DNA of 64,000 nucleotides from Deltaproteobacteria bacterium (GCA_022711595.1 JAKLET010000004.1:62001-126000); one strand, 5' to 3'; shown: positions 1-9,621, counted from the first letter of the stretch. Made by a program: numbers and translations. The notes: a model not told the origin generated them from the sequence alone.

Positions 1-2
1 TG

Positions 3-1265
3 ATCGGTCTCGGGTATGTCGGATTGCCCCTTGTGGTTGAATTCTGCAAAACCGGCTTTAAGGTGTACGGGTTTGATATCGATCCAAAGAAAATTGACCT
101 GTTGAAGAAGGGAACAAGCTATATAAAGCATATTGATATAACTCAATTGTTTCATAAGGATGGAAATTCAGGCAGTTTTTTACCCACATCCAATTTTTCG
201 CTGTTGAACAAAATGGATTGCATAATCATATGCGTGCCCACTCCTCTGAATCAAAACAGGGAACCGGACATGCAATATGTTTTCCAGACCGCCGAAGAGA
301 TATCGAAATACATCAGGAAAGGACAGCTCATCATACTCGAATCCACCACATATCCGGGCACGACCGATGAGGATGTGAGGAAGATCCTCGAAAATGGTCG
401 CTTGGTCGCGGGGAAAGATTTCTACCTAGCTTTCTCTCCTGAAAGGGAAGACCCGAACAATCATGATTATTCGGTCAGGAATGTCCCCAAGCTGATCGGC
501 GGCTATTCGAGGAACTGTTCGGATTTAGCTAAGCTGCTGTTCGACTCGATCGTGGACAATACGGTACTCGTTTCATCGACAAGGGTGGCAGAGGCGGCAA
601 AGCTTTTAGAGAATATATACAGGGCGGTCAACATCGCAATGGTGAACGAGTTGAAGATACTTTTCGACAGGATGGGGATAGACATTTGGGAAGTTATCGA
701 GGCAGCAAAAACAAAGCCTTTTGGTTTCCAGGCTTTTTATCCCGGTCCGGGTCTTGGAGGGCATTGTATCCCGATAGATCCGTTCTATCTCACCTGGAAG
801 GCAAAGGAATATAATTTTGTCACCAAGTTCATTGAACTTGCAGGCGAGATCAACAACTCGATGCCAAATTACGTGATAGAAAAGGTTTCCAGGGCTTTGA
901 ACGTCAACAAGAAATGCATGAACGGTTCGTCGGTTCTGGTCATCGGTGTGGCCTATAAACCTGACGTGGATGATGACAGGGAAAGCCCTGCATACGCGAT
1001 AATGGACCTTCTGATGCGAGAAGGGGCCCGCGTCGATTACCACGATCCCTTGATCCCGAAATTGAAAAGATCGAGGAAGTATGATTTCAGGCTTTCTTCA
1101 GTTGATCTGACGGCGCAAGACATCAAAAAGTATGATGTTGTTCTCATCGTTACCAATCATTCTTCGATAGATTATAAGCTCATACGGAACAACGCCAAGA
1201 TCATTGTAGACACAAGGAACGCCATCGAGAGGAAGGGCAATGAGACCCGTATCTTCAAGGCGTGA
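3..1265 (+). CDS. UDP-N-acetylhexosamine 6-dehydrogenase (WbpA/TviB type), 5' end cut
   Basis: Four-electron, NAD-dependent oxidation of a UDP-N-acetylhexosamine to the UDP-uronic acid is the known reaction of this family. The frame is open from the first bases and begins inside the Rossmann motif (IGLGYVGLP), so only a few N-terminal residues are missing and the true start lies upstream. The catalytic Glu sits in FSPERED, the conserved AKLLENIYR helix is present, and the catalytic Cys is in GGHCIPIDP at about residue 255 of the visible part. The C-terminal UDP-binding domain has the conserved Lys in AYKPDVDDD. It is a complete, ordinary member apart from the truncation. The distinction between GlcNAc and GalNAc substrates cannot be read from the sequence. 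It would supply the uronic acid for the glycan and is the intact comparison for the degenerate homologue at 18507-19841. Confidence 0.93.
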   Translation: MGLGYVGLPLVVEFCKTGFKVYGFDIDPKKIDLLKKGTSYIKHIDITQLFHKDGNSGSFLPTSNFSLLNKMDCIIICVPTPLNQNREPDMQYVFQTAEEISKYIRKGQLIILESTTYPGTTDEDVRKILENGRLVAGKDFYLAFSPEREDPNNHDYSVRNVPKLIGGYSRNCSDLAKLLFDSIVDNTVLVSSTRVAEAAKLLENIYRAVNIAMVNELKILFDRMGIDIWEVIEAAKTKPFGFQAFYPGPGLGGHCIPIDPFYLTWKAKEYNFVTKFIELAGEINNSMPNYVIEKVSRALNVNKKCMNGSSVLVIGVAYKPDVDDDRESPAYAIMDLLMREGARVDYHDPLIPKLKRSRKYDFRLSSVDLTAQDIKKYDVVLIVTNHSSIDYKLIRNNAKIIVDTRNAIERKGNETRIFKA

Positions 1266-1325
1266 CCCTTTATCGATGCTCGATATTAAAGTGTCGTTAA
1301 ATATTTTTTTAAATAGAGGTTCTAT

Positions 1326-2273
1326 ATGCGTTTTTTAGTTACCGGCGGCGCAGGATTCATAGGTTCAAATATAGTTGAAGAGCTGGTCAGACAGAAAGAG
1401 CAGGTGCGGATCATCGACAACTTCAGTACCGGTAAGGCTGAAAACGTTGAACCTTTCAGGACAGATGTCGAACTGATCGAGGGTGACATAAGAGACTATG
1501 AAGCTGTTCGCGAAGCAATGAGCGGCATCGATGTTGTTTTGCACCAGGCCGCCCTCCCTTCCGTACCGCGTTCTATCAGCGATCCCGTCACCAGCAATGA
1601 AGTGAACGTGACGGGGACGCTTAACATTCTTGTGGCTGCCAGGGAAAACGGGGTTAGACGCGTTGTCTATGCGTCCTCTTCATCGGTCTACGGGGACAAT
1701 CCGAAACTCCCGAAAGAAGAAGGCATGATCCCTAACCCCCTATCACCCTATGCTGTATCAAAGCTGGCTGGAGAAAAATATTGCCAGGTGTTTTCGAACA
1801 TTTATAATTTAGAGACAGTATCTCTGCGATATTTCAACGTGTTCGGACGCAGACAGGACCCGAACTCGCAGTATTCCGCGGTCATACCGAAATTTATCAA
1901 GGCGATGATGAACGATTCAAGTCCGGTCATATACGGAGATGGGGAGCAGAGCAGGGACTTTACCTATGTAAAGAACGTTGTGAGCGCAAATATCCTGGCG
2001 GCCAGGGCAGACTGCAAGACAGGTATAGTAATGAACTGTGCTTGCAGCGGACAGATAACACTCAATGAACTGGTCGAAAAAATAAACATGATACTGGGTA
2101 AAAAGATCGAGCCCGTTTATGAAGCACCAAGGCCGGGGGACATAAAGCACTCCTTCGCTTCGATCGAAGTTGCCGAAAAGAACCTGGGATATCGGCCTGT
2201 TGTCGATTTTGACTCGGGGATCCGCGAAACGGTCAAATGGTACCAGTCTGTGTTAAGTATCAAGGCTGGGTAA
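1326..2273 (+). CDS. NAD-dependent UDP-sugar 4-epimerase (WbpP-like extended SDR)
   Basis: Extended short-chain dehydrogenase, 315 aa, the usual length for UDP-hexose or UDP-HexNAc(A) 4-epimerases. The NAD-binding motif GGAGFIG is at residues 7-13. The catalytic triad is visible as the Ser run near 117-120 with Tyr142 and Lys146 (PYAVSK). The segments AALPSVPRS and GDGEQSRDF are typical of the WbpP/Gne subgroup, which acts on N-acetylated UDP-sugars. A GAGG ribosome site sits 6 bp before the ATG. It follows the UDP-sugar dehydrogenase by 60 bp; in WbpA/WbpP-type pathways these two enzymes together make UDP-GalNAcA, which is the likely (inferred) product here. Confidence 0.88.
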   Translation: MRFLVTGGAGFIGSNIVEELVRQKEQVRIIDNFSTGKAENVEPFRTDVELIEGDIRDYEAVREAMSGIDVVLHQAALPSVPRSISDPVTSNEVNVTGTLNILVAARENGVRRVVYASSSSVYGDNPKLPKEEGMIPNPLSPYAVSKLAGEKYCQVFSNIYNLETVSLRYFNVFGRRQDPNSQYSAVIPKFIKAMMNDSSPVIYGDGEQSRDFTYVKNVVSANILAARADCKTGIVMNCACSGQITLNELVEKINMILGKKIEPVYEAPRPGDIKHSFASIEVAEKNLGYRPVVDFDSGIRETVKWYQSVLSIKAG

Positions 2274-2309
2274 GCACACAGAACCCAGCACTACAGAGGA
2301 TATTCAATA

Positions 2310-3821
2310 ATGTCAAACAAAAATAAGGTTGTTCTATATTTTCCCGACACTATGGAAAACCTTGCAATGATCGCCCCTCCGCTTTCGTTGATGGCCATTG
2401 GCGCGTACCTCGAAAAGGAAGGGTTTGAGGTTGTTATCTATGACAGGCGAATCGACGAGGCTGCACAGGACAAGATACTATCAGATCTTGAAGGTGTCCT
2501 GACAGTTGGCATTACCTCGCTGACAGGACCTCAAATTGCAGATGGCATAGAGCTTTCGCGTAGAGTAAAGACCGCTTATCCCGAGGTTCCTGTCGTGTGG
2601 GGCGGATGGCACCCGTCCCTGTTGCCCCACCAGACGTTGAGCAATCCTTATATCGATTATGTTGTGAGGGGCCAGGGCGAACTGACATTCACGGAACTAT
2701 TAAGGGCTTTTCAGGATAAAGGCGAAATAAGTTCGATCAAGGGGCTTTTATATAAAAAGGACGGGGGTATAGTTGACAACGGGCCGCGGGAACTGATGGA
2801 CATCAATCTGTTCCCATCGCTTGCATATCATATGATCGACGTGAGGAAATATCCCGGCAGGCCAAGTAGTAAGTCGGACGTGTATACCACTATCAGGACA
2901 CAGCAGGGATGCCCTCACAGGTGCGAATTTTGTGCCGAACCGATCGTCTACCATCGCAGGACGGTTCGTTACACACCTCAAAGAACGGTGGAAGAGATCG
3001 AAAAACTGGTCAAGAACTACGGGATAACCGAAATAAGTTTCCAGGACCCGACATTTGTGTTGTCACCGAAACACCTGAGAGAGTTCTGCAAGGGTATGAT
3101 CGACAGGAAACTGAACATCAGGTGGTCCGCCACTGCCCGTTACACCACCATTGCGAAAATGGACGAAGAGATGCTGGGGCTACTGAAAACGTCAGGTTGC
3201 GATATGCTCCATCCCGGCGTGGAAGCCGGAAGCCAGGAAATGATGGATTACATCAAGAAAGACCAGAGCCTCGATTACCTGATGGATTGCGTGGAAAAGC
3301 TCGCACGGTACGGAATAAGGGGGCTCTACAGTTTTATAATTGGCCTTCCAGGTGAGCCCGAAGGTGAGATCTCGAAGGTGTTCCAACTCGTAAAAAAGAT
3401 AAAAGAAGCCGATCCTGAGGCGATAGTGCCCGTGAATTTTTATACGCCCTATCCGATCAGTCCCTTGTACCATAAGGCCATTGAACATGGATTTGAGGAG
3501 CCAAAGACCCTTGAGGGATGGAAGGGCTTCAGCGCGAGGAAGAACAGGATGCCGTGGGTCAACAGGAAGATGGAAGACGAGGTCATGAAGAAGGACAAGT
3601 ATTATTTCCCCGCGGCCTTTCCATCTGAGGTGCTGAACAATAAAATGAGGAAAGGCAAGTTCAAGTGGATGTACAGATGCTTCCATGCCATTGCCAGGTT
3701 TCGCGTGAATCATAACTGGTATTCTTTTGATATCGATTGGAAACTGCTTCTCAGGTACTGGAAGTTCTGGGAAAAATACAACCGAAAACTCCCTTTGCAT
3801 AATATTCATTTCAGGTGGTAG
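2310..3821 (+). CDS. B12-binding-domain radical SAM protein
   Basis: Protein of 503 aa with an N-terminal cobalamin-binding-like Rossmann domain (about residues 1-150, with WGGWHPSLLP typical of the family) followed by a radical SAM barrel. The [4Fe-4S] cysteines are Cys201, Cys205 and Cys208 (GCPHRCEFC). The family uses S-adenosylmethionine and often methylcobalamin for methylation or rearrangement of unreactive carbons; no substrate can be named here. The C-terminal 100 residues are rich in aromatic and basic residues and may bind substrate or membrane. It overlaps the next gene region closely (stop at 3819-3821). One of three B12-type radical SAM genes in the window, which suggests C-methylated or rearranged sugars or lipids. 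Confidence 0.85.
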   Translation: MSNKNKVVLYFPDTMENLAMIAPPLSLMAIGAYLEKEGFEVVIYDRRIDEAAQDKILSDLEGVLTVGITSLTGPQIADGIELSRRVKTAYPEVPVVWGGWHPSLLPHQTLSNPYIDYVVRGQGELTFTELLRAFQDKGEISSIKGLLYKKDGGIVDNGPRELMDINLFPSLAYHMIDVRKYPGRPSSKSDVYTTIRTQQGCPHRCEFCAEPIVYHRRTVRYTPQRTVEEIEKLVKNYGITEISFQDPTFVLSPKHLREFCKGMIDRKLNIRWSATARYTTIAKMDEEMLGLLKTSGCDMLHPGVEAGSQEMMDYIKKDQSLDYLMDCVEKLARYGIRGLYSFIIGLPGEPEGEISKVFQLVKKIKEADPEAIVPVNFYTPYPISPLYHKAIEHGFEEPKTLEGWKGFSARKNRMPWVNRKMEDEVMKKDKYYFPAAFPSEVLNNKMRKGKFKWMYRCFHAIARFRVNHNWYSFDIDWKLLLRYWKFWEKYNRKLPLHNIHFRW

Positions 3822-3823
3822 GG

Positions 3824-5047
3824 GTGAAAAAGAAGATATTCATCGTAACGTACGGGGGTGGACATGTTAGCATCATGATCCCCATTATCAGGGAGTTAAT
3901 GAAGGACCGTAACATAGAGTTATCCATCCTCGGATTGTCTATCGCGTCTGAAGCCCTGCGGAACGAGGGTATAGCTCACAATACCATTCTCACTTATAAA
4001 GACCTCATAATGGATGAGAACGCATGGCGCTTCGGAAAGGCGTTGGCGAAGAAGATGCACGTAGAGGGAAAGGGCATTAGCCTTGAAGAGACGACGGTAT
4101 ATTTTGGATCGTCCATGCGTGACATGGTGGAGGAAAAAGGGGAAGAAGAGGCATTCCGGACCTTCAGGATGGATGGAAAAGCTTGTTTTATACCCACCCG
4201 AACCATGGGATCGATCCTGGATAAGGAAAAGCCGGACCTTTTGATAACAGGGAATTCTCCCCGTATGGAGAGGGCGGCGATGACGGCAGCCCATATGAAG
4301 GGGATCAAGGTGCTGAGCCTTAACGATCTTTTGGGATTTGACAGAAAATACATTTTCCCCGCAGACAAGATCGCGGTGATAAGCGAAATGACACGCGAAA
4401 ATTTGATCGGACAGGGGAATCCTCCCGAAAATATAGTCGTTACAGGATCTCCAGTTTTCGATCTCATTATAGATGAAAAGAGGACGTTCAACAGGGAAGA
4501 GATATTGAAGGAACTGGCCTTGCCGCCTGATGCCAGACTGTTCCTGCTTGCGACGCAGCCCCAGAAGGAAAGCACCTGGGAGATGATCGATATGATGGCT
4601 GCTTTGGTCAAGAATTATCCGGAGCATTATCTTGTGGTAAAACCCCATCCGGGTGATGATAACCGTCTTTACATGGATTACCTTTCAAAGATCAATGATC
4701 CAAGAGTTGTATTGGCAGGCATGCCTGTAAGAAAGATCATTTTTGTCGCTGACCTGACGGTCACCATTTATTCCACTGTGGGACTCGAGTCAATGTTGAT
4801 GGGAGTGCCGCTCATCCAGCTTAACCTGATGGGCATACCGAACCCGATACCTCTGTACCGGTATGGAGTCTGCTTTGAGGCGAAGGGCTATGACGAGCTT
4901 GAGACCCGTGTGAATGAAGTGTTGAACAACAAACAAACCAAAGAATCGATAGCGCGGAACATCAATCATTATTTCAAGGGCATTATTTCCGGCGGTGGGT
5001 TGCACAATTGCCTGCACCTTGTCTATGAAATGCTTGAAAGTGTATGA
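3824..5047 (+). CDS. GT-B-fold transferase-like protein (KPHP motif)
   Basis: Not recognised as a specific enzyme. The N-terminus (VTYGGGHVSIMIPI) looks like the first strand and glycine loop of a GT-B glycosyltransferase, comparable to MurG or UDP-GlcNAc 2-epimerase folds. The C-terminal half carries a KPHP motif (His275) followed by YSTVGLESMLMGVP, the arrangement seen in CDP-glycerol transferase, KpsC/KpsS and epimerase-like GT-B proteins. The GTG at 3824 is chosen because AGGTGG lies 5 bp upstream; a GTG at 3815 overlapping the previous stop is possible. Likely a cytoplasmic glycosyl- or glycerophosphotransferase acting on the lipid-linked glycan. Three other proteins in the window share the same C-terminal signature. 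Confidence 0.65.
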   Translation: MKKKIFIVTYGGGHVSIMIPIIRELMKDRNIELSILGLSIASEALRNEGIAHNTILTYKDLIMDENAWRFGKALAKKMHVEGKGISLEETTVYFGSSMRDMVEEKGEEEAFRTFRMDGKACFIPTRTMGSILDKEKPDLLITGNSPRMERAAMTAAHMKGIKVLSLNDLLGFDRKYIFPADKIAVISEMTRENLIGQGNPPENIVVTGSPVFDLIIDEKRTFNREEILKELALPPDARLFLLATQPQKESTWEMIDMMAALVKNYPEHYLVVKPHPGDDNRLYMDYLSKINDPRVVLAGMPVRKIIFVADLTVTIYSTVGLESMLMGVPLIQLNLMGIPNPIPLYRYGVCFEAKGYDELETRVNEVLNNKQTKESIARNINHYFKGIISGGGLHNCLHLVYEMLESV

Positions 5048-5078
5048 CGGGACTACACGACCAATTGGGATCAACAAA

Positions 5079-6101
5079 TTGATTAAGAATGATCGGATAT
5101 TGAGGGGCGGCATAATCGGACTGGGTGCTATAGGTTCCCAGCAGGACGAGGAAAGAAAGACCGATGGTGTTTATTCTCATGCGGGGGCTTATCGGGCAGT
5201 GGATGGTTTCGAACTGGTGTCGGCCTGCGAACCCAATGCGGAAAGGGCAGGCGCTTTCAGGCGTTTCTGGGGAGTTGACACGGTCTACGATGACCTGGAT
5301 GGTTTCCTGGCAAATGAAGAACTCAATGTCGTGAGCGTTTGCGCCCCCGATGTGATGCACTTCAAGATCATCAAGCACATCCTTGATGATCCAGGTCAAA
5401 TAAGGGCTGTCATAACGGAAAAGCCGTTGGGAATGACAGCGAATGAATGCCGTGATCTTGAAAAGCTGGCGTCTGGAAGCGGTGTTCTTATTGAGGTGAA
5501 CAATCACAGGAGGGCAGAACCGTCTCATTGTGAAGTGAGAAGGCTTCTAAGTGACAAACTGATGGGTGCGGTACAGGCGATCTCGGCCTATTATGTCAAG
5601 GGTCTTTTCCACAACGGGTGCACGATGGTGGATACCCTCAGGATGATGCTTGGCGAGGTGACCCGGGTCAAAGCGCTGCCCCCGTTCGAGGTGGGCTCTT
5701 ACGGTATGGACCATTCAGTTGATTTTTTACTTGGCTTTCAGGACGGCAGCAAGGCAATTGTCCAATCGTGTGATAAAGATGCGTACCATTACAGCATTTT
5801 TGAAATTGACATGCTGTTCTCCGGGGGGCGGCTTACCTTTCATGACAACGGGTTCAGGATAGAGCATCAGCCTGTCGAAGACTACCCTCATTATCCCGGT
5901 TTCAGATCGCTGGGTGAACCTGCACAGGTCCAGGGCGATATGGCCCGAGCCATCACCTACATTTATCGCAGGGTCCTTGATGACTTGTTGGCTGATAGAA
6001 CAGGTTTCGGAGAATTTGCCCGGGAGGCTGTCAAGGATATGGTGATCGTAGAAGCGATACGCGAGTCAGCCTTGCAGGATGGCAAAGAGATCGAATTATG
6101 A
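5079..6101 (+). CDS. Gfo/Idh/MocA family oxidoreductase
   Basis: NAD(P)-dependent oxidoreductase of the glucose-fructose/inositol dehydrogenase family, cytoplasmic. The Rossmann motif GIIGLGAIGS is close to the N-terminus and the conserved EKP signature appears as TEKPLG near residue 117. The second half is the usual alpha/beta substrate domain. Members in glycan loci oxidise C3 of UDP-sugars or reduce keto-sugars; which applies here is unknown. The start is uncertain: no ATG fits. TTG 5079 has GGGA 8 bp upstream and gives a normal N-terminus; GTG 5040 and TTG 5100 are alternatives. The region before 5079 overlaps the end of the preceding gene and does not resemble the family. The stop overlaps the next start (ATGA). 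Confidence 0.8.
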   Translation: MIKNDRILRGGIIGLGAIGSQQDEERKTDGVYSHAGAYRAVDGFELVSACEPNAERAGAFRRFWGVDTVYDDLDGFLANEELNVVSVCAPDVMHFKIIKHILDDPGQIRAVITEKPLGMTANECRDLEKLASGSGVLIEVNNHRRAEPSHCEVRRLLSDKLMGAVQAISAYYVKGLFHNGCTMVDTLRMMLGEVTRVKALPPFEVGSYGMDHSVDFLLGFQDGSKAIVQSCDKDAYHYSIFEIDMLFSGGRLTFHDNGFRIEHQPVEDYPHYPGFRSLGEPAQVQGDMARAITYIYRRVLDDLLADRTGFGEFAREAVKDMVIVEAIRESALQDGKEIEL

Positions 6102-7201
6102 CTCACATGAACGGAAAAAGGCAGATCAACGAAGTAAGAGTGAATAACGTCCAGCAGAGCATCGACACAGAAGAACGCGAAACCATCTTCAACCGGAGGA
6201 GGTCTTTCGGGCATGAAGAGACATACCTGAAGAACCGCAGGGACTGGAATGAACTGCCGGAAAAACAGATTGTGGCAGATTTTCCTCTCCATGTGGATAT
6301 CGAACTTTCCTCTGTCTGTAATCTCAAGTGTCCCATGTGCTACACCATCACGGACGAGTTCAAATCGAGGGTAAAAACAGGTTTTATGGATCTTGGGCTC
6401 TTCAAGAAGATCGTCGATGAGTGTGCTGAAGGCGATGTGTTTTCGATCCGCCTGAGCTTGCGCGGAGAGGCCTTGCTCCATAAGGATTTTATCGACTGTA
6501 TAAGATATGCGAAAGAGAAAGGCATCAAGGAAGTATCAACGTTGACTAACGGAAAGAAACTGGTAGATAAAGACTTCTGCGAGCTCATTGTAAATGCGGG
6601 ATTGGATTGGATCACGGTATCTATCGACGGTGTTGATGAAGTGTATGAGAGCATAAGGAAGCCCATCACGTTTCCCCAGATCAAGCAGGCCATGATGAAT
6701 TTGAATGAAGCCAGGGACCTCGCAGGGTCGCAAAAGCCGGCGATCAAGATCCAGGGTGTCTGGCCTGCCGTCAAACAGGCTGCCGATGTTTACATCGATA
6801 TCTTCACACCCCTGTCTGACCTGATCTACACTAATCCACTGGTCGATTATCTGTTTTGCGACAGTCAGGGCCAGATCGAATACGTGCCCGGCTTTGTGTG
6901 CTACCAGCCATTCCAGAGGCTGGTCATAACCTCAAGCGGAGATGCGCTCATGTGCGCCAACGACCAGATCGGGGAAGTTGTGATAGGAAGCGCGAAGGAC
7001 ACGACCGTCCACGAATTGTGGCATGGCAGGATGATGGAAAAGGTCAGGGATGACCACAGGACGCATAACGCGATCCGGTATTACCAGACATGCAGAGACT
7101 GTCAGATACCGCGTGCCAGAGAATACGAGGAAGCAACTGTGAAGGGCAGGAAGATCTTTATCGAAAATTACAAGAACAGGGCGCAGGTCATCGGAAAATA
7201 A
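6098..7201 (+). CDS. Radical SAM/SPASM domain protein
   Basis: Protein of 367 aa. The radical SAM cluster is Cys74, Cys78 and Cys81 (CNLKCPMC). The C-terminal region has the Cys pattern of a SPASM or twitch auxiliary-cluster domain (VCYQPFQ, LMCAND, CRDCQ). An N-terminal extension of about 60 residues precedes the barrel. It starts on ATGA overlapping the Gfo/Idh gene and its stop overlaps the start of the SpsF-type gene, so the three are translationally coupled. SPASM enzymes usually modify peptides or oxidise alcohols, as in the BtrN type aminocyclitol dehydrogenases; in this neighbourhood an alcohol or amino-sugar precursor is a reasonable but unproven substrate. Confidence 0.85.
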   Translation: MTHMNGKRQINEVRVNNVQQSIDTEERETIFNRRRSFGHEETYLKNRRDWNELPEKQIVADFPLHVDIELSSVCNLKCPMCYTITDEFKSRVKTGFMDLGLFKKIVDECAEGDVFSIRLSLRGEALLHKDFIDCIRYAKEKGIKEVSTLTNGKKLVDKDFCELIVNAGLDWITVSIDGVDEVYESIRKPITFPQIKQAMMNLNEARDLAGSQKPAIKIQGVWPAVKQAADVYIDIFTPLSDLIYTNPLVDYLFCDSQGQIEYVPGFVCYQPFQRLVITSSGDALMCANDQIGEVVIGSAKDTTVHELWHGRMMEKVRDDHRTHNAIRYYQTCRDCQIPRAREYEEATVKGRKIFIENYKNRAQVIGK

Positions 7202-7878
7202 TGAAGACGGTCATTATTCTTCAGGCAAGGATGAACTCTTCGAGACTGCCCGGCAAGATCATGCTGAAATTGAAGGGCAAGACAGTTCTCGAACACGTTG
7301 TTGGGAGACTGCAGACCTTCACCAGAGCTGACGATCTGGTGGTTGCAACCACAGACTCACCCAGGGATGATGTCACGTACGAGGTGTGTGATAAGATCGG
7401 TGCAAAAGTGTTCAGGGGTTCCGAAGAGAACGTGCTTGAAAGGTATTTCATGTGTGCGAAGGAACACGGGGCCGACCAGGTCATAAGGGCGACAGCGGAT
7501 GATCCCCTGACAAATATTGCCTTGCTCAATAAGATGTTCGACTCTCACCTGGGAAACAACGCGGACTATACGTATTCTGACGGGTTTCCCATAGGCGTGC
7601 AGGAAGAGATAGTCAGGTTCGAGGCGCTGCAAAAGTGCTACGAGCTATCGTACAAACCAAATCACTTCGAACATGTGCTGGAATATATTATTGAAAATCA
7701 GGACGATTTTGCCGTCAGCCTGATCAAGGCGGAAGGTATTCTTAGAAGGCCTGATGTGCGTATTACCCTGGATACAAGAGAGGACTTCGAGGTGATCAGC
7801 AAATGCTATGATCATTTCGAGAACATACTGAACGTTTCCATGGAGAATATCATAGACTTTTGGGATCAACTCAAATGA
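7201..7878 (+). CDS. SpsF-type cytidylyltransferase (first copy)
   Basis: Nucleotidyltransferase of the CMP-sugar synthetase fold, 225 aa. The N-terminal signature LQARMNSSRLPGK is the CTP-binding loop of the SpsF/KdsB/NeuA group, and RATADDPLT contains a metal-binding Asp region. SpsF proteins are associated with spore-coat polysaccharide synthesis in Bacillus, next to NeuB-like SpsE. The start is the ATG at 7201 overlapping the previous stop (TAATG); an upstream in-frame extension lies entirely inside the preceding gene and is rejected. It probably activates an acidic sugar with CTP. A second, divergent SpsF-type gene lies 4 kb downstream. Confidence 0.85.
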   Translation: MKTVIILQARMNSSRLPGKIMLKLKGKTVLEHVVGRLQTFTRADDLVVATTDSPRDDVTYEVCDKIGAKVFRGSEENVLERYFMCAKEHGADQVIRATADDPLTNIALLNKMFDSHLGNNADYTYSDGFPIGVQEEIVRFEALQKCYELSYKPNHFEHVLEYIIENQDDFAVSLIKAEGILRRPDVRITLDTREDFEVISKCYDHFENILNVSMENIIDFWDQLK

Positions 7879-8591
7879 GAACAGACAGGGTCGTCACCAT
7901 ACATCAGCCTGAATTCGCCCCGTGGCTCGGTTTTTTTAATAAGATATGGCAAAGCGACGTTTTTATCGTAATGGATGATGTGCAGTTCAAAAAGAACCAT
8001 TTTGAGAACAGGAACAAAATCAGGACCCTTGACGAGCAAGGCTGGACATGGATAAAAGTCCCGGTGCTCACGAAAGGCAGGTTCGGCCAGAAGATATGCC
8101 AGGTAGAGATCAACTCGGATGGCGAAAGGCGTTGGAGAGACGTCCTTCTGAAAACGGTCAGGTTGTCGTATCAAAGGTCAATATATTTTGACGAGGTCTA
8201 TGGGATCATTGAAAGGTGCATCGAGCAGGGTACCGCAAAACTGGTCGATATCAATGTATGCTTTATCGTGTCGATACTCGGCTACCTGGGTATCCAAAAA
8301 GAGATACTGATGCAGTCCGAGATGAACACCACTACTTCCAGGAGCCAGCTCCTGGCTGACCTCATTGAAAGCAGCGGATGCAATATATACCTTTCGGGGC
8401 AGTCAGGAAAGGTGTACCTTGACCTTGATCTGATGAAGGAAAAGGATATAATCGTTCGCTACCAGAATTTTAAACATCCGCAATATGAACAATCACACGG
8501 CGCTTTTATGGCCGGCATGAGCATTATCGACCTGCTTTTCAATTATGGAAGGGAGTCCGTTAAATTTATTGAAGGTTTCAACCATGAATAA
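7875..8591 (+). CDS. WbqC family protein
   Basis: About 238 aa and recognisable as WbqC family from the N-terminal IHQPEFAPWLGFFNK motif and the following DDVQFKK and NRNKIR segments. The biochemical function of the family is not firmly established to my knowledge; members occur in O-antigen and capsule loci, often near amino-sugar genes. The ATG at 7875 overlaps the previous TGA and is preferred over an upstream TTG at 7860. The gene ends 8 bp inside the NeuB-type gene. Soluble, no signal peptide or membrane segment. Its position between the cytidylyltransferase and the synthase suggests a role in making or modifying the nonulosonate-like sugar. Confidence 0.82.
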   Translation: MRTDRVVTIHQPEFAPWLGFFNKIWQSDVFIVMDDVQFKKNHFENRNKIRTLDEQGWTWIKVPVLTKGRFGQKICQVEINSDGERRWRDVLLKTVRLSYQRSIYFDEVYGIIERCIEQGTAKLVDINVCFIVSILGYLGIQKEILMQSEMNTTTSRSQLLADLIESSGCNIYLSGQSGKVYLDLDLMKEKDIIVRYQNFKHPQYEQSHGAFMAGMSIIDLLFNYGRESVKFIEGFNHE

Positions 8592-9621
8592 TTATTTCCA
8601 TAACCTCTTCGGGGACAGGACTTTCTTTATAGCGGAAATAGGCGGTAATTTCTCCGATTATGACACTGGTGTGAAGCTTATTGACCTGGCGACGCTCGCT
8701 GGCGCCGATGCCGTGAAGATCCAGACCTACAAAGCATCCACGCTGTCGAGCAGAAAAGCGATGTTCTCATCGGATGGAATGATATTTACCGGGGACGTTT
8801 CCCAGTACGAGTCTTTCGAGAAATACCAGATCGATGACGACGTACAAAGAAAGCTCTTTGAATACGCTCAATCGAAAGATGTCCTCATGTTTTCGACTCC
8901 GAGCCACTATTCCGATTGTGTTGTCCTGGAAAAGCTTAATTGCCCGATATACAAGATCGGCTCGGATGATGTGACGAATATTCCCTTCCTGAAAGAGGTT
9001 GCATCGATAGGCAAGCCGATGATCCTATCGACAGGGATGAGCACGCTGGAAGAGGTCAAGGAGGCCGTTGAAACGATCCTGGACACGGGCAATAACGATA
9101 TCTGCGTACTGCATTGCGTGACCAACTACCCGGCGGACTATGAGTCAGCTAATCTCTTGTCAATCAGGTCCATGATAGATGCGTTCAAAACAATACCCAT
9201 AGGTTTCTCAGACCATTCCCCTTATGATGAACTTGTTGTGTCTGCAGTTGCACTGGGGGCGAAGGTGATCGAAAAACATTTCACTTACGACAAGAACGCA
9301 GACGGGCCCGATCATCCCATATCGTTGCTCCCGCAGGAGTTCAAGAAAATGATAGAAAAGGTCAGGAATATAGAAATGGCACTTGGTGACGGGATAAAGA
9401 GGCCGGCAAAGTCAGAGGCCACAACGAGAAAGAACAACCGAAAAAGCATCGTGATGACCAGGCCTCTCAAGCAGGGCGAAGCAATAACGGTGGGAAGTTT
9501 TGCCATCAAACGTCCAGGTTTCGGGATCGAGCCGAAATACGCACCCACATTGATAGGAAGGATACTGGCCAGAGATATCGATGAAGACGATGTGCTTTTG
9601 TGGGACCACCTGGTAAAATGA
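8584..9621 (+). CDS. NeuB/SpsE-type nonulosonate (sialic acid-like) synthase
   Basis: Condenses phosphoenolpyruvate with a six-carbon amino sugar to a nine-carbon acid in the known NeuB, LegI and PseI enzymes. At 345 aa it is full length: a TIM barrel opening with FIAEIGGNF and DAVKIQTYK, the central STGMSTLEEV and GFSDHSPYD motifs, EKHFT, and a C-terminal antifreeze-like SAF domain (about residues 285-345, RKSIV to the end). The ATG at 8584 overlaps the WbqC gene by 8 bp. The next gene, PseG/SpsG-like, overlaps by 4 bp, matching the SpsE-SpsG order of other loci. The exact product (sialic, legionaminic, pseudaminic or a new acid) cannot be told from sequence. Confidence 0.9.
   Translation: MNNYFHNLFGDRTFFIAEIGGNFSDYDTGVKLIDLATLAGADAVKIQTYKASTLSSRKAMFSSDGMIFTGDVSQYESFEKYQIDDDVQRKLFEYAQSKDVLMFSTPSHYSDCVVLEKLNCPIYKIGSDDVTNIPFLKEVASIGKPMILSTGMSTLEEVKEAVETILDTGNNDICVLHCVTNYPADYESANLLSIRSMIDAFKTIPIGFSDHSPYDELVVSAVALGAKVIEKHFTYDKNADGPDHPISLLPQEFKKMIEKVRNIEMALGDGIKRPAKSEATTRKNNRKSIVMTRPLKQGEAITVGSFAIKRPGFGIEPKYAPTLIGRILARDIDEDDVLLWDHLVK

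Noticed and set aside
4995-5078. Upstream extension of the Gfo/Idh gene to 4995
   Set aside because: This part overlaps the preceding gene in another frame and does not look like the N-terminus of the family.
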